Positions 8,721-16,767 of a DNA stretch of 64,000 bases are shown here, one piece after another. The notes beneath the pieces were generated by a model. It worked only from the letters and a program-made list of their open reading frames with translations. It was not told the origin of the DNA and did no database searches. The DNA comes from Sporomusa acidovorans (GTDB taxonomy: Bacteria; Bacillota; Negativicutes; Sporomusales; Sporomusaceae): assembly GCF_002257695.2 (NCBI RefSeq), contig NZ_CP155571.1; one strand, given 5' to 3'. A program made the position numbers and the translations under genes. How positions within the stretch are numbered: position 1 is the first letter of the stretch; each line of letters begins with the position of its first letter.

Positions 8721-8945
8721 TCATTGTCCATTATATGATACACAAAAACTCTTCTGACACAAGGTCTCACGAATAAGACAGCAGCGCTTGCAAGCATAAA
8801 AGATACTCTCAGTCGATAGACCTAATACAAAACCACCACGACAACGGGAGGCATTCCAGATCTCCATGAAAAATCCCCGGCTATCTTCAAAGACCTTCGG
8901 CTCGAAAATTTTTACGTCAGGTAAGAAGGTATCATAGCAACGCAT
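8721..8945 (-). pseudogene. rmlC N-terminal remnant (second copy)
   Basis: A frame of ~74 codons starting MRCYDTFLPDVKIFEPKVFE, the N-terminus of RmlC (consensus includes EP-x-VF-x-D-x-RGFF-x-E). The match runs through DSRGFFMEIWNASR and then becomes unrelated Cys-rich sequence before stopping, less than half the ~180 residues of the real enzyme and without the catalytic His. Truncated gene. It begins immediately after the stop of the GT61 gene upstream. Confidence 0.7.
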
Positions 8946-8946
8946 A

Positions 8947-10077
8947 TCAGCACCTTCCTCCACTATGCATTACACTATCGAGGTATGCGAAAAACCGGTC
9001 CAGTGGAATAGTATAGTCATCATGTACCCATTCTTGCTTATGCACACGCCGTCCGATAAATTGCTCCACAAACACCTCGGATACGGCGGCAAGCTGTGGC
9101 CAAATATGAAAACCTATTCCTTCGTAGTCATGTGTTAGTGCGACAATCCTAGTGTTTTTTTGACACAACAGTATATTTGTCAAAGTTGCGGCCGAAGGGG
9201 CTATAACAGTTTCAGCTTGACTAAATAGAATCAACTGAAATTCAAACGTTCGTGCCTGTAAATCAATAATCTCAAAGCCCCTTTTTAATAGTTCAAGTTC
9301 AACCTCGCTTTCGTTTAATAAGCAACGATACCTGTTTCCCCGATACAAATAAAGTTTGCGCCACGGAGTAGCAGTATGATAGCCTAACGTCAACTTTTCA
9401 ACAAGCTTCTTTAACCAATAAGGCCCAATAACACTGTCAGTTTCGAGATTCCATGTCCCATGATACCGATCCAGAATACGAGATAAATCTGATACATAAA
9501 TGAGCTTCTCAACTAGATAAAGATGCCCATACTTAACATGAATAATCGGATGTGTTTTGTTGATACGTTCTAGGGCCTGAAGCAAGTTGGGATGCAAATC
9601 TTCTCTGACTAATAATGGAATATCTCTAAATTCTTCAAAGGTATCTAAAAACACTAATTTGGGAAGACATTCTACTAACCAATGAAAGTAGTTTGCATCG
9701 TGGTCACAATTAATTAATATACCTTCCTTAATTATGCTTGTAACTGTCCATGCTTTTATATTAGCTTTATCTTTTGCTGTTAATTGTAATATTGAATGCG
9801 GCTTCACTCCATAATCGCTGTGCTGAAAAAGGGCCAGTTCATCATAAAGAAGTTCTTTATCGCTATTGATAATAATTCGAGTTCCTCCAACAACGTAAAC
9901 ACTGTGTAAGAGGCCAATGTAACTATCGGGTGGACGGGTTATTGTCGAGCCACATTGCTTATCTGAGTTTATTAACTTGGGTTCTTCAATTAGGATAGGC
10001 TCCTGGCAATTTTCGTAAATTATTTGTTTTTTTTCTTTTAACCATTCATAGAGATTTCTAATAGTAACTGATATCAT
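8947..10077 (-). CDS. Glycosyltransferase family 61 (DUF563)
   Basis: A 376-residue protein of the GT61 family. Diagnostic blocks are NYFHWLVECLPKLVFL mid-protein, RKLYLYRGNRYR, NESEVELELLKRGFEIIDL, and the C-terminal APSAATLTNILLC segment typical of this GT-B-like family. ATG 10077 is chosen because GGGAGAA precedes it at correct spacing; the open frame extends 19 codons further without a better signal. It probably transfers a sugar (GT61 includes xylosyl- and GlcNAc-transferases) onto a surface polymer. It sits between the aminotransferase upstream and the rmlC remnant downstream. Confidence 0.8.
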   Translation of the reverse strand: MISVTIRNLYEWLKEKKQIIYENCQEPILIEEPKLINSDKQCGSTITRPPDSYIGLLHSVYVVGGTRIIINSDKELLYDELALFQHSDYGVKPHSILQLTAKDKANIKAWTVTSIIKEGILINCDHDANYFHWLVECLPKLVFLDTFEEFRDIPLLVREDLHPNLLQALERINKTHPIIHVKYGHLYLVEKLIYVSDLSRILDRYHGTWNLETDSVIGPYWLKKLVEKLTLGYHTATPWRKLYLYRGNRYRCLLNESEVELELLKRGFEIIDLQARTFEFQLILFSQAETVIAPSAATLTNILLCQKNTRIVALTHDYEGIGFHIWPQLAAVSEVFVEQFIGRRVHKQEWVHDDYTIPLDRFFAYLDSVMHSGGRC

Positions 10078-10145
10078 AAAACTTCTCCCTGGACTAAATT
10101 TAATAGGTACCTGCCGTATAGTACTCAGCAACACTGATTAGTTAT

Positions 10146-11240
10146 TTACCGGCTACTGATAGCCTTTATCACAAAACTAACTATACTAATCTTCTGATGA
10201 GGTCCCATTGGCAGACTTAAGACCTGTTTTGCTAGTTGCTCTGTTAGAGGAAAATCCCCCTCTTTGAAACCTAGAATACGATAAGCGCCTGACAAATGAG
10301 GCGGTATTGGATAATGAATTAAAGTTTCAATACCTTTCTTTTTCAGCGTCCACTGTAGAGAATCCCTACTTCTATTTCTAACAACAAATAGGTGCCAAAC
10401 AGGCTCTGCCCACTCTGGGACAAATGGCAAATCCACATGTTGGTTTTTCAGCTTTAATAAATATACTTCAGCCAAACTCCGTCTCCGTCTATTCCATTCA
10501 TCCAGGTGCTTTAGTTTTACCCTTAAAAATGCTGCCTGCAGCTCATCTAAACGAGAGTTAAACCCCAGATAATCGTTACTATACTTAATCCTGGAACCAT
10601 AATTCCTAAGATACCGTACCTTTTCCGCCAAATTATCATCATTGGTGGTTACGGCACCACCATCGCCATAGGCACCCAAGTTTTTCCCAGGATAGAAACT
10701 AAAACCGGCTGCGTCTCCCAAGCTGCCGGTTAGTCTACCTCTATATTTTGCTCCCTGGGCTTGCGCCGCATCTTCCAGTATCTTTAGATTATACTGCTTA
10801 GCAACTTTAATAATCGCATCCATATCAGCCGGTTGCCCATAAAGGTGAACGGCAATAATAGCCTTGGTATTCTCAGTTACTGCTGCTGCAATTTTTTCCG
10901 GGTCTAGATTATACGTATTGATATCTGGTTCGACAGGAACAGGATGAGCACCAGAGTAGGTTACGGCAAGCCATGTAGCAATATAGGTGTTGGCGGGAAC
11001 GATTACTTCATCGCCCATGCCAATATCCCAGGCCCGTAATACGAGATGCAACGCCTCCAAACCGTTTCCAACTCCTATACAATGCTTTACACCACAATAT
11101 CGTGCAAATTCTTCTTCAAATGCACTAAGTTCTTCGCCAAGAATGTACCATCCGGACTCCATAACTCTTTGATAGGCAGCATCAACTTCTGACTTAATTT
11201 CATAATAGGTATCCCTTAAGTCTAAAAATGGAACATGCAT
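10146..11240 (-). CDS. DegT/DnrJ/EryC1/StrS sugar aminotransferase (FdtB/QdtB-like)
   Basis: A 364-residue PLP-dependent aminotransferase. It begins VPFLDLRDTYYEI as in FdtB/QdtB and WecE relatives. The PLP Lys is Lys186 in SFYPGKNLGAYGDGGAV, and ILEDAAQAQGA holds the pyridine-ring Asp. Expected reaction: transfer of an amino group from glutamate to C3 of a dTDP-3-keto-6-deoxyhexose, giving dTDP-Fuc3N or dTDP-Qui3N. The FdtA-type isomerase is the next gene upstream, which supports 3-amination. ATG 11240 is used; the in-frame GTG 11252 overlaps the GGGAGGTGGGGG ribosome binding site. Confidence 0.85.
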   Translation of the reverse strand: MHVPFLDLRDTYYEIKSEVDAAYQRVMESGWYILGEELSAFEEEFARYCGVKHCIGVGNGLEALHLVLRAWDIGMGDEVIVPANTYIATWLAVTYSGAHPVPVEPDINTYNLDPEKIAAAVTENTKAIIAVHLYGQPADMDAIIKVAKQYNLKILEDAAQAQGAKYRGRLTGSLGDAAGFSFYPGKNLGAYGDGGAVTTNDDNLAEKVRYLRNYGSRIKYSNDYLGFNSRLDELQAAFLRVKLKHLDEWNRRRRSLAEVYLLKLKNQHVDLPFVPEWAEPVWHLFVVRNRSRDSLQWTLKKKGIETLIHYPIPPHLSGAYRILGFKEGDFPLTEQLAKQVLSLPMGPHQKISIVSFVIKAISSR

Positions 11241-11423
11241 GATATCCCCCACCTCCCAATAGCTGTGCCTTCGACTCTTGATAAAAACTCATCGCCTGAA
11301 CACCTTATCCCCCTTCAGAAAAAGCCATACACCGATAAACTTACTTATGCCATTCGCAGAATTATAAGATCTTACATACTAATTTATCTTAATTATAATA
11401 TGCAAGTTACAACCGAATTGATA
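11241..11423. other. AT-rich spacer between aminotransferase and isomerase genes
   Basis: About 180 bases with no convincing gene. The aminotransferase ribosome binding site GGGAGGTGGGGG lies at its left end (minus strand). No strong hairpin seen. Confidence 0.4.
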
Positions 11424-11867
11424 TCACTCATGTAGTGCTTTATTCCCTAGTGCCTCAGGTGTACCTCTAACTGCCTTGATAAACTCATCATACTCCCGAT
11501 AGTAATCTGATTCATCATAAAAGTCAGAAGCTAACACCATACAGACAGCCCCTGATGAGAAATTTACCAACTCACGCCATATGAGCTTCTCTAGATAAAT
11601 TCCACAGTAGCCACGATTCAGACTTAGCGTTTGCCTGACAAAACCGTCGTCTAATATTACGTCAAAACTGCCTGACATGGCTATCAGCATCTGCTGCAGA
11701 GTCTTATGCGCATGTCCGCCTCGTTGCGCCCCTCCGGGAATATCATATAGGTAATAAACTCTTTTTATATCGAATGGAACATGTCTGTTACTTTCTATAA
11801 ATGTCAAATTACCTCGAGAGTCATGCACTATAGGTAACTCTACTGTCTTCCATCTCTCTAGCCCCAT
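11424..11867 (-). CDS. FdtA/QdtA-family cupin: dTDP-4-keto-6-deoxyglucose 3,4-ketoisomerase
   Basis: A 147-residue cupin of the WxcM/FdtA/QdtA type. Conserved blocks: VHDSRGNLTFIES, RVYYLYDIPGGAQRGGHAHKTLQQ, the catalytic His-rich part, and SGSFDVILDDG. The reaction moves the keto group of dTDP-4-keto-6-deoxyglucose to C3 so that the following aminotransferase can act. Whether the product is the galacto (FdtA) or gluco (QdtA) epimer cannot be decided here. ATG is preceded by GGGGGATAAGT. The enzyme needs RmlB, absent from the window. Confidence 0.85.
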   Translation of the reverse strand: MGLERWKTVELPIVHDSRGNLTFIESNRHVPFDIKRVYYLYDIPGGAQRGGHAHKTLQQMLIAMSGSFDVILDDGFVRQTLSLNRGYCGIYLEKLIWRELVNFSSGAVCMVLASDFYDESDYYREYDEFIKAVRGTPEALGNKALHE

Positions 11868-12007
11868 ACTTATCCCCCATTCAAAAAAACTCTAAAGTAT
11901 CACATTTAATTACCTCTTTTATGATATGCAGACTACAATTAAAATGCCATTCGCTCACCACATCTAATTCATAACCCCTACATCCTAATTAACCTAAAAA
12001 TAAAGCC

Positions 12008-12050
12008 CCGACAGGACGTTTAGAATGTCACTTCATAAACGTCTTATCGG
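12008..12050. terminator. Hairpin after the FemAB-like operon segment
   Basis: CCGACAGGACGTTTA (12008-12022) pairs with TAAACGTCTTATCGG (12036-12050) with two imperfect positions. It lies downstream of the minus-strand gene ending at 12086, and a plain spacer follows to 11868. Confidence 0.5.
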
Positions 12051-12085
12051 AACTTCATAAGAACAGTCTGATATTTGTCCGCCAG

Positions 12086-13024
12086 CTATATATCCAATTC
12101 ATAAGTTTCATAAACTACAGCCCTAGCACCAAATTCCTCTTTTTGGGTAATTAACCCCTCGTTTAAAAAATAACCGCCTTGCTCTGTAGAAATTCCAAAG
12201 TCAAAAAATAACTTCTCCTTATAATAGTTTTGAATTAAATATTCAAAAACAAGATCCAGGGCACCGATTCTTTTCCCTGTTTCGTTAGCGGCGATATATT
12301 GTGCATGAGCTACCAGGGAGTGCTCATAAACAACAACTCCGGCTACCATGGTTTCTTCATAATACGCGGCAAATAGTTTAATACTATGGGGAAAAGTTTG
12401 GGCCAGCGTTGATATTTCCTGATAATTATGTGTTGGATAGGCATTATATTTTTCTTGTAACAATTTAGCAACAATGTCTATAAAACTTCTATAATCTGAA
12501 CTAATTCGTATTTGCACGTTATGACGCTTCGCTTTTTTTATTCCGCGCCGCCGCCTGGAACTAAAGCAGATTTGTTCGGGCATAAATACTGTTGTTGACA
12601 AGTCACACCTTGACAATTTTGCATTATGCAGAAAGAGAGCGTATCTATCTTCATTTGCTGGTAATCTGTGGTATACATAGGGAATGCATTTATAAACTAA
12701 TTTTTTAAATCCGTTTTTACTCAGGTAGTTACCAAGAGTATCAAACGCTGCAATCATTTTACTTGCTGTCATGCTATTGCCGGTAACTATGCCGCCAAAA
12801 GTCAAGCCCCCATGACTAATTATTGTATCACCTTCTGCATTTGCAGGCATAACTCCGATAAGACTGTGATCAAGGTCGTAAAACAAAATAGAATGATCTG
12901 CGAAGCGTTGTGAGTGATAATCCATATAATCCCGAAAAAATAAAAAAGTGCCATTTTTGGAACACTTAATGTAACTATCCCATTTTGCTTTGTCCTCAGA
13001 CTGATACTTATTTACTGTTACCAT
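12086..13024 (-). CDS. FemAB/GNAT-like acyltransferase
   Basis: A 312-residue protein with the two-domain layout of the FemAB-like acetyltransferase family. N-terminal FLFFRDYMDYHSQRF precedes a 'HSLIGVMPAN' strand; after a basic stretch RRRRGIKKAKRHNV comes the C-terminal GNAT half with MVAGVVVYEHSLVAHAQYIA and FFDFGISTEQGG. Such proteins transfer an acyl or amino-acyl group from CoA or tRNA to an amino sugar or peptidoglycan; here an amino sugar of the surface glycan is the likely acceptor (inference). It overlaps the upstream gene by seven bases. Confidence 0.7.
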   Translation of the reverse strand: MVTVNKYQSEDKAKWDSYIKCSKNGTFLFFRDYMDYHSQRFADHSILFYDLDHSLIGVMPANAEGDTIISHGGLTFGGIVTGNSMTASKMIAAFDTLGNYLSKNGFKKLVYKCIPYVYHRLPANEDRYALFLHNAKLSRCDLSTTVFMPEQICFSSRRRRGIKKAKRHNVQIRISSDYRSFIDIVAKLLQEKYNAYPTHNYQEISTLAQTFPHSIKLFAAYYEETMVAGVVVYEHSLVAHAQYIAANETGKRIGALDLVFEYLIQNYYKEKLFFDFGISTEQGGYFLNEGLITQKEEFGARAVVYETYELDI

Positions 13025-13938
13025 TCTTGAAATTCCGCCCAGCCAAAGCCTGTTTGCCCAAAATTATTGCCGTTATAGAACATCATATACTTGTTATTGA
13101 CAGCAATAACTGCGGAGTAGCATACCATTTCCGAATCCCAACCGGTTGGTGAAACATCCAGCCCAATTTCATCGTCTTTTCTTTGCCAATCAATGCCGTC
13201 TTGTGACTCGGCGTATCCCAGCCTGTACCCCAGATTGGGCACTCGAATAGAATAAAACATCTTATATTTACCATCATGCTTAATTAGATACGGCCGGCCA
13301 AAACCATGTTCCCCCTTGTGGGCAATATCAATACAAACCTTACCTTTTGGCCCCCAGGTCACCCCATCCTTTGATTCAAGGTAGTTAATGGTATACACCG
13401 GCATTTCCTTTCCGTTAATTGTAATCCATTGATCCCCGGCAACATACCACATACGAAAAATCTGATTTTCATATAATACAAATGGCCCACAACGAAAGTA
13501 TAATTCTGTATTGCTGCGTTCAAGCACCGGAGTGCGCTGGACTCTTGAAAAACTTTGCCCACCATCATCGCTAACAGCAAGACCGGTGAGCAATCTGTAT
13601 CTGATTTTGGTTCCCAATTCAAAGCCTACATAATATAATAATTTTTTCCCGTCAGCCAAAGTCACAATACTTGTCGCCACTACACCGTTTTCATCAAAAC
13701 AACCTGGCTGACCTTTATCTAACAGTGGCTCAGACGAAATAGCCAAAACCTTTTCCGGATTTTTCGCATCAATATCTACAAAGCCTATCCTTCCAATTCC
13801 TTGCTTATTACAAAATGTAATGTACATTCTGATCACACCATTACCTAACAATTCGGGTGTTGGAATCATGGCATGTGAATATGCCCAAGCTTGTTGGCCA
13901 TTCGCAGTATATATTTTGCCCATTTTATCCCATTTCAT
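13018..13938 (-). CDS. Five-bladed beta-propeller glycosidase-like protein (GH43/GH68 superfamily fold)
   Basis: A ~306-residue protein with repeated propeller-blade motifs: LGNGVIRMYITFCN, KKLLYYVGFELG, QIFRMWYVAGDQW, KYKMFYSIRVPN, KYMMFYNGNNFGQTGFG. These are the blade strands of arabinanase/levansucrase/invertase-type propellers, often found in glycan loci without a proven hydrolase function. ATG 13938 has AAAGGA nine bases upstream; an in-frame ATG at 13968 overlaps the preceding stop (TAATG) and could be the coupled start instead. No signal peptide, so it acts in the cytoplasm. Possibly processes a sugar intermediate. Confidence 0.65.
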   Translation of the reverse strand: MKWDKMGKIYTANGQQAWAYSHAMIPTPELLGNGVIRMYITFCNKQGIGRIGFVDIDAKNPEKVLAISSEPLLDKGQPGCFDENGVVATSIVTLADGKKLLYYVGFELGTKIRYRLLTGLAVSDDGGQSFSRVQRTPVLERSNTELYFRCGPFVLYENQIFRMWYVAGDQWITINGKEMPVYTINYLESKDGVTWGPKGKVCIDIAHKGEHGFGRPYLIKHDGKYKMFYSIRVPNLGYRLGYAESQDGIDWQRKDDEIGLDVSPTGWDSEMVCYSAVIAVNNKYMMFYNGNNFGQTGFGWAEFQEW

Positions 13939-13967
13939 TATATCAATTCCTTTATATAGTAAGTTCA

Positions 13968-14726
13968 TTACTCAGGCTTGATGATTAAGATATCTTCCCG
14001 CCGCGTCGACATAGGTAAACTGCCTGACTGGGGCAGCAGGTAGGTCTCATAGCCAAAGCCTCGATACCGTTGCAAAATCCCAAAAATTATACCATCGTCT
14101 ACTTTTTCTTGCTCAATTTGAAAAATGTTTACTGTTGGTATTTCAGACGTACCGGTAAAGTTTTGGTGAGTTTCTATTCCTTTCTGAGAACTAAAGAACC
14201 GCTTTCGCTTGGTTATGTTTGGTATATCCCCCAACAGTAATTTGCCACCATTTTTGAGAAGACGTAATGCCTCATCAATAAAATTATAAAGACTACCGTC
14301 TACTATCAAATGCTGTAAAACGCTATAGACTATAATTACATCAATTTTATCGGCATACTTATCTAGCTCTCCCTCATGAAAAGGAAAGCGGCAGGGAATT
14401 TTTACGGCAACCTGGGTATCCGTTAGATGTGACAGCATTTCTTCGGAATCAATAAGTATAAGTTTATGATTTCGCTTTTCGCAGAATTCCAGTATGGTAG
14501 ATGCTAATTCACCACACCCACAACCAATATCCATTGCAACGATATTATCCTCTAACAATTGTGGTAATTTAGAAATAATGTCGTTTAAGATTAAGTTACC
14601 GTTAGCTCGAAAGCCGTCAGGAAACCCGATCTTTTCATTTTCTGAAAGAGTTTCATCTACGGCCAAGTTTCTGAAATCGTCAAAGGTTATCCTTTTAAAT
14701 CGCTCAAACAATTCAGATTTGATCAT
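13968..14726 (-). CDS. Class I SAM-dependent methyltransferase
   Basis: A 252-residue protein with methyltransferase motif I VAMDIGCGCGEL (about residues 64-74), LILIDSEEML for the ribose-binding acidic residue, and DVIIVYSVLQHL plus LLKNGGKLLLGDIPN for motifs II and III. Start and upstream stop overlap (ATGA), so it is co-translated with the acyltransferase gene. Probably methylates a sugar hydroxyl or amine in the same pathway. Substrate not readable. Confidence 0.8.
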   Translation of the reverse strand: MIKSELFERFKRITFDDFRNLAVDETLSENEKIGFPDGFRANGNLILNDIISKLPQLLEDNIVAMDIGCGCGELASTILEFCEKRNHKLILIDSEEMLSHLTDTQVAVKIPCRFPFHEGELDKYADKIDVIIVYSVLQHLIVDGSLYNFIDEALRLLKNGGKLLLGDIPNITKRKRFFSSQKGIETHQNFTGTSEIPTVNIFQIEQEKVDDGIIFGILQRYRGFGYETYLLPQSGSLPMSTRREDILIIKPE

Positions 14727-15421
14727 ATTGTCATCTCCAAGCGAGGTTTTATACCAAACACTTTATAACTATCAATCTTGGCAGCAATACCAGGGTTACC
14801 GCGATATATTTTTCCGTTTTCAGTATCATTTAAAATAACTGCTCCAGCACTTATAACACAATCTTCCTCAATCGAAATATGATCGGCAACACAAGAATTG
14901 ATGCCTAAAAAACAGCTTTGCCCAATCGAACAGTAACCCGAAATGGCAATGTGTGAAGATAAAAAGCAATGATCCCCGATTGCAGAACGGTGACCGATAT
15001 GATTCCCACTCCACAAAGTCACATCATTACCAATTTTCACCTTCCGTTGAAGAACATTTCCTTCTAATATGAAGCAATTGTCGCCAATTTCGACATCATT
15101 GCCAATATAAGCCTTTGAACTGATGTACGATACCAATTCATAACCTTTTGCTTTACATTCTTGATAAAACTGCATGCGGCTACGGTTCAATTTGTCATAG
15201 CCAAGAGCAATGAATAATTTATATCTATCAGGGCTAAACTTACTCTCTATGTTCTCAAGCCGTACTATCGGCAGGCCTAGAAGCTGAGTATTATCTGTAT
15301 AGCTTTTTTCGGCACTAAAAGCGATGACATTATAAATCGAGTCCAATGTGAAATACTCATAAGCCATTTCCGCGATTTCTCCAATACCGACAATAATTAG
15401 CTCCTCTCTCAGTTTTTGCAT
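14723..15421 (-). CDS. NeuD/PglD-family sugar O- or N-acyltransferase
   Basis: A 232-residue protein: an N-terminal Rossmann-like half (ELIIVGIGEIAEMAYEYF, KLFIALGYDKLNR) and a C-terminal left-handed beta-helix of hexapeptide repeats (AYIGNDVEIGDNCFILEG, VKIGNDVTLWSGNHIG, GQSCFLGINSCVADH), the NeuD/PglD arrangement. HIGHRSAIG supplies the catalytic-type His. It would transfer an acyl group from acyl-CoA or, given the ACP gene just upstream, from acyl-ACP to an amino sugar. ATG 15421 with AAGGTGA is favoured over the in-frame GTG 15433. Confidence 0.8.
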   Translation of the reverse strand: MQKLREELIIVGIGEIAEMAYEYFTLDSIYNVIAFSAEKSYTDNTQLLGLPIVRLENIESKFSPDRYKLFIALGYDKLNRSRMQFYQECKAKGYELVSYISSKAYIGNDVEIGDNCFILEGNVLQRKVKIGNDVTLWSGNHIGHRSAIGDHCFLSSHIAISGYCSIGQSCFLGINSCVADHISIEEDCVISAGAVILNDTENGKIYRGNPGIAAKIDSYKVFGIKPRLEMTI

Positions 15422-15443
15422 ATATCTAATCACCTTATCAACT

Positions 15444-15668
15444 TTATTTTAATAATGCTGTTTCTATCAATGTTAAAATGTCCCTAACCGATTTTACACT
15501 TAGCAACACTTTTCCCGGTATCGAAATTTCCCATAATTCGTCAATTAATGAAATAGTGGCTATAATAGCCAGTGAATCCCATTTTTCAAATATATAGTCT
15601 TCCTGGAGCTTCTCAACCGGAACTTCCACTATCTCAGCTAATTCATTCAGGAATTTTTCTCTATGCAT
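15444..15668 (-). CDS. Acyl carrier protein
   Basis: A 74-residue acidic four-helix carrier protein. The phosphopantetheine site is the Ser of KWDSLAIIATISLID, equivalent to the DSL motif of ACPs (the Asp-Ser-Leu is exact). It starts at ATG with AAGGAG. It lies between the KAS III gene and the acyltransferase, so it is probably dedicated to an acyl substituent of the surface sugar rather than to membrane lipids. Confidence 0.85.
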   Translation of the reverse strand: MHREKFLNELAEIVEVPVEKLQEDYIFEKWDSLAIIATISLIDELWEISIPGKVLLSVKSVRDILTLIETALLK

Positions 15669-15679
15669 ATTTACTCCTT

Positions 15680-16714
15680 CTATATTAATATTTTCTCACT
15701 TATTTTAACTAAACAGGCTGCCCAAGAATACCCCACTCCAAAACCTACTAGCATTACTTCGTCACCTAATTGTATCAAGTCTTGCTTTAGTGCTGTCTCT
15801 AACGCAACAGGAATAGTTGAAGATACAGTATTGCCAGACTCTAGGTTATTGAAAAACCTTGACTCTGGAATTTTCATTTTGTCCCGCAGTCTTTCCAGCA
15901 TAAATTTGTTTGCTTGATGGAAAATGAAGTAGTCAATTTCTAATAGTTGTCTACCTGTTTTCTCAAGTAACTCTTGTGTTGCTTTAGGAACAGTTTTAAG
16001 AGTAAAGTTAAAAATTTCGGGACCATTCATATATAAATTATTGAGAGACCGAATGTTACCGCCTTCATCTTCTGTCTCAACAGATGTTGCCTTGCTTACG
16101 GGCATTCTTTTCCCACCAGCTGGTACAATCAAATTTGCGGCTCCTTTGCCGTCAGTTCCTAGCGCAAACGGTCCAATACTTTCTTGCGTTCCATCAGCCG
16201 TGCCTATTAAGGTGGCTGCGGCGCCGTCTCCAAATATTGTTCTGGTACTACGATCTTTGGGATTTATATACTTACTGTAAGTTTCGGCGGTAATTAATAA
16301 TATGTTAGAAGCTATTTTAGTTTCAATAAGTCCCTTGGCCAAAGATAGCCCATAAATAAAACCCGAGCAGCCCTGATTAATGTCGAGAGCCCCGCAACTA
16401 GTTTTTAAGCCAAGTCTTTGCTGAATGATACAGGCGGTAGTCGGTAAAAAGTAATCCGGACTTTGGGTACAGAATATCAAATAATCGATGTCTTCTTTTA
16501 AACAGCAGCCGTTATCAAAGAGCCTATTTGCTGCAGCAACACCTAGATCAGAAGCACACTCGCCTTCCTTGGCAATATGTCTTACGGAAATACCTGTCTT
16601 TTGAAAGATATCCTCTGGGTTCCAATCCCATCCCCCCTCCCGAATCAACATATCATTAGTCAAAACACTTTCAGGAAAGAATGATGCGATGCTTTTAATT
16701 ACCGCTACAGTCAA
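15680..16714 (-). CDS. 3-oxoacyl-ACP synthase III (FabH-like)
   Basis: A 344-residue thiolase-fold condensing enzyme. The catalytic triad is visible: Cys116 in DINQGCSGFIYG, His in FIFHQANKFML, Asn in LESGNTVSSTIP; VGFGVGYSWA closes the protein as in FabH. Start chosen at TTG 16714, which has GGGAGG eight bases upstream; the longer frame from 16771 overlaps the preceding gene and has no signal. With its own ACP beside it, it probably makes a short beta-ketoacyl or branched acyl group for sugar modification. Primary fatty-acid FabH is less likely because no other fab genes are present. Confidence 0.88.
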   Translation of the reverse strand: MTVAVIKSIASFFPESVLTNDMLIREGGWDWNPEDIFQKTGISVRHIAKEGECASDLGVAAANRLFDNGCCLKEDIDYLIFCTQSPDYFLPTTACIIQQRLGLKTSCGALDINQGCSGFIYGLSLAKGLIETKIASNILLITAETYSKYINPKDRSTRTIFGDGAAATLIGTADGTQESIGPFALGTDGKGAANLIVPAGGKRMPVSKATSVETEDEGGNIRSLNNLYMNGPEIFNFTLKTVPKATQELLEKTGRQLLEIDYFIFHQANKFMLERLRDKMKIPESRFFNNLESGNTVSSTIPVALETALKQDLIQLGDEVMLVGFGVGYSWAACLVKISEKILI

Positions 16715-16767
16715 TAGCTTTTCCTCCCTCACCGTAATATTAATTAGCTCTGACCTGACCGTTTGAC

